A DNA stretch of 64,000 bases from Ramlibacter pallidus. GTDB lineage: Bacteria > Pseudomonadota > Gammaproteobacteria > Burkholderiales > Burkholderiaceae_C. The stretch spans positions 434,001-498,000 of the forward strand of contig NZ_JADDIV010000004.1 of NCBI RefSeq assembly GCF_015070875.1, written 5' to 3'. Shown here piece after piece: positions 7,912 through 16,799 of this stretch. Every line of letters starts with the position of its first letter. Within the stretch, counting starts at the first letter, position 1. The notes below the pieces were generated by a model that saw nothing but the letters and a program-made list of their open reading frames with translations, was not told where the DNA came from and made no database searches. Position numbers and translations under genes: made by a program.

Positions 7912-9264
7912 TCAGCGGGGCGCGAACCCCGGTACCGGCAGGCTGACGAGGAAGCCCACGCCGCGGTCGCGCGCGAGGCCTGCGGTCACCAGGGCGCGAC
8001 CGCCCATGCGCAGCGCGGCCTGCTTGACGATTGCCAGGCCCAGGCCCGAGCCCGGCGTCTCCTGCGCCGCACCCCGGTAGAAGCGTTCGAACACCAGCGC
8101 GTGTTCCTCGGGCGGGATGCCGGGGCCGTCGTCCTGCACCTGCAGGTGGATGCGCTCCTCGTCGCCGCGGAGCGTCACGACGACGTTGCCGCCTTCGCGC
8201 CCGTAGCGGATCGCGTTGTCGACCAGGTTCAGCAGGATCGAGGTGAAGCCGGGTTCGTCGACCGCGCTCGGGAGGTGGTCCGGCGCCTCCAGCGACAGCT
8301 CGATGCGGCGCTGCATCGCCTGCGGGGCCGCCTGCGCGAGGATCTCTCGCGCCGCCTGGGCGACGTCGATGCGGCGCGGCGGCGGCTTCTGCGCGTCGTC
8401 CAGCGTCGCCAGCATCAGCAGTTGCCTGGCGACGTGCGAGGCGCGGTCGATCGCTCCCGTCAGCAGCGCATAGGCGCGGGCCCGTTCCTCCGCGCTGGGG
8501 GCATGCGCCATCACGTGCGCCTGCGTCATCACCACGGCCAGCGGGGTGCGGATCTCGTGCGCGGCGTCCTGCACGAAGACGCGCTCACGGTCCAGGCGCA
8601 GGCGCAGCCGCTCCAGCAAGGCGTCCAGCGCATCCGACAGCGGCCTCAGTTCGCGGTGCGGCGGCACGTCCTCCAGAGGCCGCAGGTCGTCGGGCTGGCG
8701 GCGTGCGATGGCGCCGGCGAAGCGTTGCAGCGGCTTCAGGCCGGTCCGGATCGACAGCCACACGGGCAGCAGCACGAAGGGCAGCGCCAGCAGCAGGTAT
8801 TCGCCGATGAAGGGCGTGTTGCGCGCCAGGTAGTCCTGCACGCTGCGCTTGGGCTCCACCACGCGCAGGGTCCAGTGGCGCCCGGTCACCTGGTGGTCCC
8901 AGTTCGTCCCCGGGTCCGGGCGGACCGGGCCGCGCACCACACGGCCCTGCCGGTCGCGCAGTTCCATCTGGATCTGCCCGGGCAGGCGCCCGATCTGCCG
9001 CCGGCGCACGTTCACCCACCGTTCGGTCGCTTCCAGGGCGGCGACGGCCTGCTGTTCGTCCGGCAGCCCGTCGATCGCCTGCAGCACGGCGGCCGTGAAC
9101 TTCTCGAACGGCTGTTCCTCCGCCATCGCCCGCTGGTACTTCCCGTACTGGTAGGCGACCAGCACCCCCCAGATCACGAAGAAGGCGCACAGCACCATCA
9201 CCACGCTGCGCCGCTGCAGCGTCGGCTCGCGCACGGCGGCCCAGGCGGCCTGGAAGCGGTTCAT
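7912..9264 (-). CDS. Sensor histidine kinase (QseC/TctE type)
   Basis: 450 residues from 9264. A membrane helix at about 20-40, a periplasmic domain to about 150, a second helix at about 153-172 and a HAMP-like linker lead to the HisKA box QDAAHEIRTPL, with His236. The ATPase domain shows the N-box LVDNAIRYG, DDGPGIP and GSGLGLAIV. The start overlaps the response regulator stop by 4 bases (ATGA), so the regulator is first and the kinase second. The signal sensed is not apparent. The PepSY protein downstream could be part of sensing. Confidence 0.93.
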   Translation of the reverse strand: MNRFQAAWAAVREPTLQRRSVVMVLCAFFVIWGVLVAYQYGKYQRAMAEEQPFEKFTAAVLQAIDGLPDEQQAVAALEATERWVNVRRRQIGRLPGQIQMELRDRQGRVVRGPVRPDPGTNWDHQVTGRHWTLRVVEPKRSVQDYLARNTPFIGEYLLLALPFVLLPVWLSIRTGLKPLQRFAGAIARRQPDDLRPLEDVPPHRELRPLSDALDALLERLRLRLDRERVFVQDAAHEIRTPLAVVMTQAHVMAHAPSAEERARAYALLTGAIDRASHVARQLLMLATLDDAQKPPPRRIDVAQAAREILAQAAPQAMQRRIELSLEAPDHLPSAVDEPGFTSILLNLVDNAIRYGREGGNVVVTLRGDEERIHLQVQDDGPGIPPEEHALVFERFYRGAAQETPGSGLGLAIVKQAALRMGGRALVTAGLARDRGVGFLVSLPVPGFAPR

Positions 9265-9920
9265 CGCGCCTCCAGCATGTAGCCCACGCCGCGCACGGTG
9301 CGGATGAATTCGGCACCGACCTTGCGCCGCAGGTGGGACACGTGGACCTCGATCGCGCTGAACTCCACCGGATCGCCGAGCGGGTCCAGCCTTTGCGCCA
9401 GCACGCCCTTGGGGATCACCGCACCCGGATCGCGCGCCAGTTCCACCAGCAGCTGGAACTCGCGCGGCGACAGTTCCAGCGGCGCGCCGCCCAGCAGCGC
9501 CTGGCGCCGGCGCGGCTCGATCACCAGCGCGCCCACCGTCCAGCGCTCGCTCGCCTGGCGGGCGCTGCGACGCAGCACCGCGCGGACGCGCGACACGAGT
9601 TCCGCGGTGGCGAAGGGCTTGACGACGAAGTCGTCGGCGCCGCCGTCCAGGCCGTTGAGGCGGTCCTCGATGGCGCAGCGCGCGGTGATCACGATGACCG
9701 GCACCTTGTTGCCCTTGTCCCGCCAGCGCGCGAGCACGTCGAAGCCGCTGCCGTCGGGAAGCATCAGGTCCAGCAGCACGCAGTCGACGGTGTCGGCGTC
9801 CACCACGCCCGGCGCGTCGGCCGCGCGCCGGCGCCATTCGCTGCTGAAGCCCTCGACCTTCAGCGCGGCCTGCAGCGCGCGCCCGAGGTCCAGGTCGTCT
9901 TCGATCAGGAGGATGTGCAT
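9261..9920 (-). CDS. OmpR-family response regulator (QseB/TctD type)
   Basis: 219 residues. The receiver domain has the acidic pair in IEDDLD, phosphoacceptor Asp51 in LLDLMLP, Thr79 in VITA and Lys101 in FVVKPF. The C-terminal winged helix is typical: LSPREFQLL, then IEVHVSHLRRKVG and TVRGVGYML. It is cotranscribed with the kinase through a 4-base overlap. The 94 bases separating its start from the divergent S9 peptidase gene contain a 17-base inverted repeat that is a likely binding site. Confidence 0.93.
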   Translation of the reverse strand: MHILLIEDDLDLGRALQAALKVEGFSSEWRRRAADAPGVVDADTVDCVLLDLMLPDGSGFDVLARWRDKGNKVPVIVITARCAIEDRLNGLDGGADDFVVKPFATAELVSRVRAVLRRSARQASERWTVGALVIEPRRRQALLGGAPLELSPREFQLLVELARDPGAVIPKGVLAQRLDPLGDPVEFSAIEVHVSHLRRKVGAEFIRTVRGVGYMLEAR

Positions 9921-9943
9921 GCGGCGATTCTGGGAGCGGCTTG

Positions 9944-9990
9944 CTTAAGGCCAGCCAAAGAACCATCTTCCGTCTTTGGCTGCCGTTAAG
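9944..9990. promoter_or_regulatory. Long inverted repeat in the regulator/peptidase divergent region
   Basis: CTTAAGGCCAGCCAAAG at 9944-9960 is repeated inverted at 9974-9990 with 15 of 17 positions matching and a 13-base centre. CTTAA half sites are known for QseB/PmrA-type response regulators. It fills the gap between the two divergent start codons, so it probably controls one or both genes. The function is inferred. Confidence 0.5.
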
Positions 9991-10014
9991 GAAGCCCGCG
10001 GAAGAATGAGAGCC

Positions 10015-12120
10015 ATGACGCAACTGAAACGCCGCGACCTGCTTCTCTGGCCCCTTGCCGCGGGCCTGCTTCCCCCGGCCTGGGCGCAGGACGCGCCGGA
10101 CCCCAACGACTGGCTCGAGGGCGTGCAGGACGGCAAGGCGCTCGGCTGGGTCCACGACCGCAACGCCGAGGCCATGGCGCTGGTCTCCGGTGAGCCGGAC
10201 TTCGCCCGGCGGCGTAAGGAGACGCTGGCCGCGCTGTCGTCGTCCAGCAACATCCAGTTCGTGTCCCGCCAGGGCGAGCATCTCTACAACTTCTTCCGCA
10301 GCGCCTCGCGCCCGCACGGCGGCTGGCGCCGCACCACCTTGCAGGAATACGCGAAGGAGCGGCCGTCCTGGGAGACGCTGCTGAACGTCGACCACCTGGC
10401 CCGGGACGAGGCGCGCAACATCGTCTTCACTGGCGCCGACGTCCACGCCGCCAGCCAGAGGGCGCTGGTCTTCCTGTCCGCCGGCGGCGAGGACAAGGTG
10501 GAGCTGCGCGAGTTCGACCTGCAGCAGCGTGCCTTCCTGCCGCAGGGCTTCCGCACGCCCACCGCCAAGCAGTCGGCGGCCTGGTACGGGCCGGACGAAC
10601 TGCTGGTCGCGACCGAGGCCGGTCCGGGGAGCGTCACCACCAGCGGCTACGCGATGGAACTTCGGCGCTGGAAGCGGGGCACCGACCTGCTTTCGGCCCC
10701 GGTGGTCCTGCGCGGCCAGCCCGATGACGTGCAGGTGTACCCGATCTCGCGTCGCGGCGAGGGCCTGCCGCCGGCGGCGCTGCTGCACCGGCGCATCCGG
10801 TTCTTCGAAAGCGAACAGCACCTGATGCTCGGGGATGCGGCGCCCGTGCGGGTCGACCTGCCGCCCGACGCCAACGCGTGGCTGGAAGGCGAGTGGCTGA
10901 TGGTGTCCCTGCGCAATGCCTGGACCACCGGCGGCCGGACCTACGCGGCCGGCGGGATGCTGGCCATCCCGCTGGCGCAGGCCACGGCGCCGCAGCGCGA
11001 CATCCACGTGCTGGTCGAAGGGCGCGATCGCGTGAAGGTGCGCCGCGTCGAGCGCGTGAAGGACGGCTTCATCGTGGCCTTCACCGACAACCTGAAGCCG
11101 CAGCTGGTGTTTCAGCGGCGCGAAGGCGCTGGCTTTCGCGCGCAGCCGCTGCCGGCGCCCGAACACGGCATCCTCTACGTCCAGCCGGACCGGCCGACGC
11201 AGGACAACCGCTTCTGGCTCACGACCCAGGGCCCGATCTCCCCGCAGGTGCTGCAGCTGGTGGATGCGGACGCGCCCGGGACACCCGTGCTGGCGAAGTC
11301 GCAGCCGCACTTCTTCGATGCCAGCGGGCTCGTGGTCCGCCAGTTCGAGGCGCGTTCGCGCGACGGCACGATGGTGCCTTACACGGTGGTCGGCCCGGCG
11401 ACGACCAGCGGTCCGCTGCCGACGCTGCTGTACGGCTACGGCGGCTTCGGCTTGACCGTCGACCTGGAGTACCAGCGGCTGCCCGGCATCAACTGGCTGC
11501 AGTACGGCGGCGTGATGGTGCTGTCGCACATCCGCGGTGGCGGCGACTTCGGCCAGGCCTGGCACCAGGCGGGGCGCCACCTGCAGCGGCAGGCGGCGTT
11601 CGACGACTTCATCGCGGTGGCGGAAGACCTCGTGAAGCGCGGCGTGACGACCAGCCGGCAACTCGGGATCTACGGCGCCAGCAACGGCGGCGCGCTGGTG
11701 TCGGCCGTGATGGTGCAGCGGCCGGAGCTGTTCGGCGCCGTGGTCTCGCGCGTGCCGCTGACCGACATGCTCGGGTTCACGCGCCTGTTCGCCGGCCCTT
11801 CGTGGATCGACGAGTACGGCGACCCGGCGCGGCCGGCGGACCGCGCCGTGCTGGCCCGGTGGTCGCCGTACCAGAACGCGATGAAGGCGGACGCCGGCAA
11901 GCCGTACCCGCCGGTGCTCTTCATCGGCAACCGCAACGATGACCGCGTGCATCCCGCGCACGCCCGCAAGATGGTCGCGCAGCTGCGCACGCTGGGCCAC
12001 GGCAACAGCTGGTTGTACGAGGAAGCCAGCGGCGGCCATTCCGGACGCACGGACCCGCACATCTTCGCGCTGCGCGAGGCGCTCATCTACAGCTTCCTGC
12101 GGCTGCAGCTGGCCCGCTAG
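10015..12120 (+). CDS. Prolyl oligopeptidase family serine peptidase (S9A), exported
   Basis: 701 residues from the ATG at 10015; an ATG at 10006 is also possible but has its purine run only two bases away. The N-terminus is Tat-like (KRRDLLLWPLAAGLLPPAWAQ). The long middle region is the beta-propeller that gates access. The C-terminal hydrolase domain carries the triad Ser556 in YGASNGG, an Asp at 642 or 643 in RNDDRVHP, and His675 in GGHSG. It should cleave short peptides after proline or similar residues in the periplasm. Monocistronic, divergent from the two-component operon. Confidence 0.92.
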   Translation: MTQLKRRDLLLWPLAAGLLPPAWAQDAPDPNDWLEGVQDGKALGWVHDRNAEAMALVSGEPDFARRRKETLAALSSSSNIQFVSRQGEHLYNFFRSASRPHGGWRRTTLQEYAKERPSWETLLNVDHLARDEARNIVFTGADVHAASQRALVFLSAGGEDKVELREFDLQQRAFLPQGFRTPTAKQSAAWYGPDELLVATEAGPGSVTTSGYAMELRRWKRGTDLLSAPVVLRGQPDDVQVYPISRRGEGLPPAALLHRRIRFFESEQHLMLGDAAPVRVDLPPDANAWLEGEWLMVSLRNAWTTGGRTYAAGGMLAIPLAQATAPQRDIHVLVEGRDRVKVRRVERVKDGFIVAFTDNLKPQLVFQRREGAGFRAQPLPAPEHGILYVQPDRPTQDNRFWLTTQGPISPQVLQLVDADAPGTPVLAKSQPHFFDASGLVVRQFEARSRDGTMVPYTVVGPATTSGPLPTLLYGYGGFGLTVDLEYQRLPGINWLQYGGVMVLSHIRGGGDFGQAWHQAGRHLQRQAAFDDFIAVAEDLVKRGVTTSRQLGIYGASNGGALVSAVMVQRPELFGAVVSRVPLTDMLGFTRLFAGPSWIDEYGDPARPADRAVLARWSPYQNAMKADAGKPYPPVLFIGNRNDDRVHPAHARKMVAQLRTLGHGNSWLYEEASGGHSGRTDPHIFALREALIYSFLRLQLAR

Positions 12121-12140
12121 CGGGGTGCCCGCGGGGCCGG

Positions 12141-12159
12141 GCGGGCCTTGCCGGCCCGC
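12141..12159. terminator. GC hairpin after the peptidase gene
   Basis: GCGGGCC (12141-12147) pairs with GGCCCGC (12153-12159) over a 5-base loop, 20 bases after the peptidase stop. There is no T-run, so termination is only possible, not shown. Confidence 0.3.
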
Positions 12160-12206
12160 ACCGGTCGTCCATTGCACAATCGCGGACTTCGACTCGCGCA
12201 AGTCCC

Positions 12207-13226
12207 ATGAACGACATCGCACGGCACGCCTCCGCACCCGTCGGCGGGACGGGTACGGACCCGTCCTCGCTGGCGATCCACGCCCGCGGCCTGGCCAAGC
12301 ATTTCGGCGAGGTGCGGGCGGTCGACGGCATCGACCTGGACGTGCCGCGCGGCATGATCTTCGCGATCCTCGGGCCGAACGGCGCGGGCAAGACCACGCT
12401 GATGCGGATGCTGGCAACGCTGGCGAAGCCGGACGCCGGCATGGCGCGCGTCATGGGCCACGACCTGGTGGGCGCACCGCGCGAGGTGCGCGCCGCCATC
12501 GCGATGACCGGGCAGTTCGCTTCGCTCGACGAGGACCTTACCGCGCGCGAGAACCTGGTGATGCTGGCGCGCCTGTGGGGCTTCCGCGGGCGCGCCGCCA
12601 GGGAGCGGGCCGACGAACTGCTTGCCGCCTTCGAGCTGTCCGACGCGGCGACGCGGCAGGTGAAGGACTATTCGGGCGGCATGCGCCGGCGGCTGGACAT
12701 CGCGGCCTCCCTGGTGGTCACCCCCGGCGTGCTGTTCCTCGACGAGCCCACGACGGGCCTGGACCCCAAGGCGCGGCAGGGCGTGTGGGCGATGGTGCGC
12801 GCGCTGGCGCAGTCCGGGGTGACGGTGCTGCTCACGACGCAGTACATGGACGAGGCGGACCAGCTGGCGGAACGCATCGCCGTGATCGACCACGGCCGCA
12901 AGATCGCCGAAGGCACCAGCACCGAGCTCAAGCGGGCCACCGGCTCCGGCTTCGTCCACGTCACGCTGGCGGACCCATCGCGGCTGGAGGACGCGGCGCA
13001 CCTGCTGCAGGAGCGCTGCGGCGCCAAGGTGCACCGGGGCGTGGAGGGCGCCCGCCTGTCGGTGGCGGCGCACTCCGCGCAGGACGCCAACGCGGCGCTG
13101 GCGGCACTGCTGGCCGCCGGCATCGAACCGGTCGACTTCTCCCTCGGCAGCCCGAGCCTGGACGAAGTCTTCTTCGCATTGACGGGCCGGGCCGACGAGG
13201 CCGCGGGCCAGGGAGCAACGGCATGA
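12207..13226 (+). CDS. ABC transporter ATP-binding protein (DrrA type)
   Basis: 339 residues. Walker A GPNGAGKTT, the signature YSGGMRRR, Walker B LFLDEPTTGLD and the H-loop region (LLTTQYMDEADQLAERI) are all present. The C-terminal extension (about 230-320) matches the DrrA/daunorubicin-resistance branch of type 2 ABC exporters. It powers the permease encoded next, with a 4-base ATGA overlap. The substrate is unknown: such pairs export hydrophobic drugs, lipids or polysaccharide precursors. Confidence 0.95.
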   Translation: MNDIARHASAPVGGTGTDPSSLAIHARGLAKHFGEVRAVDGIDLDVPRGMIFAILGPNGAGKTTLMRMLATLAKPDAGMARVMGHDLVGAPREVRAAIAMTGQFASLDEDLTARENLVMLARLWGFRGRAARERADELLAAFELSDAATRQVKDYSGGMRRRLDIAASLVVTPGVLFLDEPTTGLDPKARQGVWAMVRALAQSGVTVLLTTQYMDEADQLAERIAVIDHGRKIAEGTSTELKRATGSGFVHVTLADPSRLEDAAHLLQERCGAKVHRGVEGARLSVAAHSAQDANAALAALLAAGIEPVDFSLGSPSLDEVFFALTGRADEAAGQGATA

Positions 13227-14038
13227 ACGACGTCACCACCGGCGCCGCCGCGCGCCAGCTGCGCCAGGTGGCCGCCCCCGCGCGGCCCTCGGCCGCATCG
13301 GACGCGCTGGTCTTCGGCTGGCGCGCCGTGCTCAAGTTCAAGCACCTGCCCGAGCAGCTGTTCGACCTGGTCATGACGCCGATCATGTTCACGCTGCTGT
13401 TCACGTTCGTGTTCGGCGGCGCGCTGGCCGGCTCGCCGCGCGAGTACCTCCAGTACTTCCTGCCCGGCATCCTCGTGCAGACGGTCGTCTTCAACTCGGT
13501 GTACTCCGGCATGGGCCTCGCCACCGACATGGGCAAGGGCCTGTTCGACCGCTTCCGCTCGCTGCCGATCTGGTCGCTGGCGCCTTTCGCGGGGCTGATG
13601 GTGGGCGACGTGCTGCGGCACCTGATCGCCGGCGGCATCATCCTCGCCATCGGGCTGCTCCTCGGCTACCGCCCGGCCGCGGGCGTGCCGGGCGTGGTGG
13701 CGGGCTTCGCATTGCTGATCGCCATCGGGTTCGGCATGGGCTGGATCTTCCTGGTGGTCGGCCTGATCGTCCGCACGCCGATGACCGTGATGACGCTCAG
13801 CTTCAGCTTCCTGTTCCCGCTGGTGTTCGCGTCCAACATCATGGTCGACCCCGGCACGATGCCGGGGTGGCTGCGCGCGGTGGTGGAGGTCAATCCCATC
13901 TCGCTGATGACCACCGCCGAGCGCGGGCTGATGGCCGGCACCGCGACGGCCGGCCAGGTGCTGCTCGCGCTGGCGGCGCCGGTGGCCCTCACGCTGCTCC
14001 TGGCGCCGGTGACGCTGCTGCTGTACCGGCGCAAGTGA
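13223..14038 (+). CDS. ABC-2 type transporter permease (DrrB type)
   Basis: 271 residues with six hydrophobic segments starting at about residue 55 (MTPIMFTLLFTFVFGGAL). It has the ABC-2 signature late in the protein (FPLVFASNIMVDPGTMPGWL, then VNPISLMTTAERGLM). It forms the membrane part of the exporter with the ATPase encoded just upstream. Its 3' end overlaps the convergent alpha/beta hydrolase gene by 50 bases. Confidence 0.94.
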   Translation: MNDVTTGAAARQLRQVAAPARPSAASDALVFGWRAVLKFKHLPEQLFDLVMTPIMFTLLFTFVFGGALAGSPREYLQYFLPGILVQTVVFNSVYSGMGLATDMGKGLFDRFRSLPIWSLAPFAGLMVGDVLRHLIAGGIILAIGLLLGYRPAAGVPGVVAGFALLIAIGFGMGWIFLVVGLIVRTPMTVMTLSFSFLFPLVFASNIMVDPGTMPGWLRAVVEVNPISLMTTAERGLMAGTATAGQVLLALAAPVALTLLLAPVTLLLYRRK

Positions 14039-14882
14039 GCGTGCGCCGGACGAAGTCGCGCATGAGCGATGCCGCGGTGGCGGCGTGCGTCTCCAGCAGC
14101 AGGTGGCCGGCATCGAGCACGTGGGCTTCCATCCGCGGCAGCGCGCGCATCCAGGACAGCACCTCGTCCAGCGCGAAGTAGATGTCGTGCCGGCCCCAGA
14201 CCATCAGGGCAGGGGGCTGCCATTCCTTCAGATAGGCGGCAATGGCGTCGAAGCGCGCGGCATGGTTCTTGTAGTCGTCGATCAGCGCCCGCTGCGTTTC
14301 CATGTGACCCGGCAGGTTCATCACGCGCCAGTCCTCTTCCCAGTGTTCGGCGGGGATCCGGCTGGCCACTTCCGGCGGCACGCCGGAGACGTAGGTGTCG
14401 CGCGTGCCCTCCAGCGTCAGGTGCGCAGTGACCGCCGCCGTGTTCTCCGCGTTCGGCTGTGCCCAGTACTCCAGCTGCGAAGCCCACCCCGGTCCCCATC
14501 CCGAGCGGTGTGCATTCGCGTTCTGCACGATGAGGCCCAGCACCTGTTCGGGCGCCTTCATGGCGACGTGCAGTCCCACTGGCGCTCCCCAGTCGTGCAG
14601 GTAGACGAACCTCGGGCCGATGCCCAGGCGCTCCAGCAATTCCGAGACGGCCTCGCCGATGGCGGCGAACGAAATTTCCGGCAGTACGTCGGATGCGCCG
14701 TGGCCTGGCAGGTCGGGCGCGATCACGAAGGCTTCCTGCGCCAGCGCCGGCATGAGGTCGCGGAACATGCGCGCCGAGTTCGGGGTGCCGTGCAGGAGCA
14801 GCACGGCGGGACGCGCCGCATCGCCGGCCGTGAAGAACGAGAGGCTGGTGCCTCCGGACAACCGGAGCCGTTCCTTTTTCAT
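13989..14882 (-). CDS. Alpha/beta hydrolase, epoxide-hydrolase/haloalkane-dehalogenase-like
   Basis: 297 residues. The oxyanion motif HGTPNS and the nucleophile elbow LHDWGAPVG place an aspartate (Asp97) rather than a serine at the catalytic position. That is typical of epoxide hydrolases and haloalkane dehalogenases. The base histidine is in DAGHLLLE near residue 255. No signal peptide, so it is cytoplasmic. The C-terminus ends in an Ala/Pro-rich tail within the 50-base overlap with the ABC permease gene, so the real tail could have arisen by loss of an earlier stop. Confidence 0.88.
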   Translation of the reverse strand: MKKERLRLSGGTSLSFFTAGDAARPAVLLLHGTPNSARMFRDLMPALAQEAFVIAPDLPGHGASDVLPEISFAAIGEAVSELLERLGIGPRFVYLHDWGAPVGLHVAMKAPEQVLGLIVQNANAHRSGWGPGWASQLEYWAQPNAENTAAVTAHLTLEGTRDTYVSGVPPEVASRIPAEHWEEDWRVMNLPGHMETQRALIDDYKNHAARFDAIAAYLKEWQPPALMVWGRHDIYFALDEVLSWMRALPRMEAHVLDAGHLLLETHAATAASLMRDFVRRTLTCAGTAAASPAPGAA

Positions 14883-14947
14883 GGGCTATCCTTGTCGCGG
14901 CCGGTCCGGTCGCTCACCGCGGCGCCGCCCCATCCGCTGGAGGAGCC

Positions 14948-15304
14948 TTGTCCATCGCCGCCAACATCCTGGTGGGCCTCGTCGCCCTGCTGCATCTGTA
15001 CTTCCTTGTCCTCGAGATGTTCCTCTGGGACAAGCCGGCGGGGCTGAAGGCCTTCGGCCAGACCCGCGAGGCGGCGCAGGCCACCAAGGTGCTCGCGGCG
15101 AACCAGGGCCTCTACAACGGCTTCCTGGCCGCGGGCCTCGTGTGGGGCCTGTGGCTCGGTCCCGCCGGAACCGGCGTGAAGGTGTTCTTCCTGCTTTGCG
15201 TGATCACCGCTGGGGTGTTCGGCGCGGCGACGGCCAGCCGCAAGATCCTGTTCGTGCAGGCCCTCCCGGCCGCCGTGGCGCTCGCCCTGGTGCTGCTGGC
15301 CTGA
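14948..15304 (+). CDS. DUF1304 family membrane protein
   Basis: 118 residues with a TTG start at 14948, chosen because AGGAG lies just upstream (14941-14945) and no ATG fits. There are four hydrophobic helices (LVGLVALLHLYFLVLEMFLW, then a segment near 55-70, another near 75-95, and the C-terminal PAAVALALVLLA). The motif FGQTREAAQATKVLAANQGLYNG (first 20 residues FGQTREAAQATKVLAANQGL) is diagnostic of DUF1304. Function unknown. It is divergent from the alpha/beta hydrolase gene. Confidence 0.9.
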   Translation: MSIAANILVGLVALLHLYFLVLEMFLWDKPAGLKAFGQTREAAQATKVLAANQGLYNGFLAAGLVWGLWLGPAGTGVKVFFLLCVITAGVFGAATASRKILFVQALPAAVALALVLLA

Positions 15305-15306
15305 GC

Positions 15307-15327
15307 GCGGCCGGCGCTACCGGCCGC
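15307..15327. terminator. Perfect 8-base stem at a convergent gene junction
   Basis: GCGGCCGG (15307-15314) pairs perfectly with CCGGCCGC (15320-15327) over a 5-base loop. It sits exactly where the DUF1304 gene and the next minus-strand gene end. A bidirectional terminator is plausible although no T-run follows. Confidence 0.4.
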
Positions 15328-15679
15328 CCTGCTGCTTCATCGCCTTCGTGACGACCTGGAAGAACACTTCGCGCGCCTCGTCCCTGGAAGGCAACTGCGG
15401 GATCAACCCGTCACGCGCGAACTCGAAGCAGGCGTCGTCCGTGAACACGCTCCGGGCGGGGTGGGGCAGCTTCAGGCTGCTGTCCGGGTCGGTGACCTTC
15501 GGGTGCAGCTCCAGGTCGAACAGGTCCGGCGACAGGCGCCTGACGCTCAGCGTCGCGTTGTGTTCCCGGGGCCAGAAGCCCTGGTCGGCGCGGCGCTGCG
15601 CCAGCCACACGATCGCCTGCTGCTCGATCGGCTGAAGAACCCCGGGCCCCATCACCGTCAATTCGGGAGCTGCCGTCAT
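15317..15679 (-). CDS. Conserved-looking hypothetical protein
   Basis: 120 residues from 15679, where GGAGG lies a good distance upstream (a longer reading to 15712 lacks this). It is soluble, with no signal peptide. Recognisable features are a Gln/Ala-rich helix (PIEQQAIVWLAQRRADQGFWP), strand-rich middle and an acidic VFTDDACFEFARDGLIPQLPSRDEA segment. I do not recognise the family. It is the first gene on the minus strand after the LysR gene, 76 bases away. Confidence 0.6.
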   Translation of the reverse strand: MTAAPELTVMGPGVLQPIEQQAIVWLAQRRADQGFWPREHNATLSVRRLSPDLFDLELHPKVTDPDSSLKLPHPARSVFTDDACFEFARDGLIPQLPSRDEAREVFFQVVTKAMKQQGGR

Positions 15680-15755
15680 GGGATGACCTCCGCAAAAAGG
15701 GGCATTTTGCATCGGGTTCCGGCACCGGGGGACTCGCGGGCCGCTGACTCAGCCG

Positions 15756-16685
15756 TCAGCCGCGGATGGCCCTTGCCGCGCCCGCTCCGCGCAGCCGCTC
15801 GTTCGCGAAATCGATGAAGGCCCGCAACTTCGGCTGGGCCTGGCTGCGCGCCGGGAAGTACAGGAACAGCCCCGACGTCTTCGGCAGGTGCGTGCCCAGC
15901 ACCTCTTCCAGCGCGCCCGCCGCCATCGGGTCGTGCACGAGCAGGTCCAGCGTGTACGCCAGGCCGACGCCGCGGCATGCCAGTTCGATCATGCTCAGGT
16001 GATCGTTCACCGTCACGCTGCCTGTGGGGTCCACCGAATACCTCCTGCGGCCCTGGACGAACTCCCATCGGTAGACCGTTCGGGCCGTCGGGAAGCGGTA
16101 GCGGATGCACTCGTGCACCGGCAGGTCCTTGGGCGACGCGGGCCGGCCCCGTGCTCGCAAGTAGCCGGGCGAGCCGACGATCACGTGGCGGAAGTCCTGC
16201 GTCAGGCGCACGGCCGCCATGTCCCGCTGGAGGTACTCGCCCATCCGGATGCCCGCATCGAACGGCGCCGCGAGCAGGTCGGCCGACGCATCGCTGACGT
16301 CGAGGTCCACCGTGATGTCCGGACAGGCCACGCGAAAGGCCGGCAGCAGATCCCACAGCACCAGCGGCAAGGCAATGCGCGGCACGGACAGCCGCAGGTT
16401 GCCCGCGGGGCGCGCCCGGTCGGCGGCGGCGCCCTCCATCGCTTCGGCGATCGTGCTGGCCGCGGGGGCCAGCTGCGCCAGCAGCGCGGCCCCGGCATCG
16501 GTCAAGGTGACCTTGCGCGTGGTGCGCTGGAAGAGAGGGACGCCGACCCGCGCTTCGAGGCTGCGGATCGTCTGGCTGACTGCCGACGGCGTCACGCCGA
16601 GATCGGCGCCGGCGGCGCGAAAACTCGATTGCCGCGCCACCGCGAGGAATTCCACCAGTCCGCTGAAAGTGTCCTTGCGTGCCAT
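15756..16685 (-). CDS. LysR-family transcriptional regulator
   Basis: 309 residues from the ATG at 16685. The winged helix is clear (LVEFLAVARQSSFRAAGADL, then GVTPSAVSQTIRSLEARVGV), followed by the effector-binding domain (LRLSVPRIALPLVLWDLLPA onward, with HECIRYRF typical of the CrgA-like subgroup). It is divergent from the SnoaL/quinone-reductase/OsmC operon, with a 114-base gap, and probably regulates it. No strong palindrome stands out in that gap. Confidence 0.92.
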   Translation of the reverse strand: MARKDTFSGLVEFLAVARQSSFRAAGADLGVTPSAVSQTIRSLEARVGVPLFQRTTRKVTLTDAGAALLAQLAPAASTIAEAMEGAAADRARPAGNLRLSVPRIALPLVLWDLLPAFRVACPDITVDLDVSDASADLLAAPFDAGIRMGEYLQRDMAAVRLTQDFRHVIVGSPGYLRARGRPASPKDLPVHECIRYRFPTARTVYRWEFVQGRRRYSVDPTGSVTVNDHLSMIELACRGVGLAYTLDLLVHDPMAAGALEEVLGTHLPKTSGLFLYFPARSQAQPKLRAFIDFANERLRGAGAARAIRG

Positions 16686-16799
16686 CACCGTGCCCTTTCA
16701 TTGATTAGGCGAACTTAACACCCCATGTCGATTCGCACCATTGTTCTTCATGGTGGCCCGGCCTAAGCTGCACGCACTCTTCCTTGACCGAGGTGACCC

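Noticed and set aside
7912..12417. A 1501-codon open frame on the minus strand covering the kinase and beyond
   Set aside because: It is a by-product of high GC: only its last 450 codons form the kinase. The rest lies antisense to the peptidase and through the response regulator in a wrong frame, with low-complexity Arg/Ala/Pro/His content.
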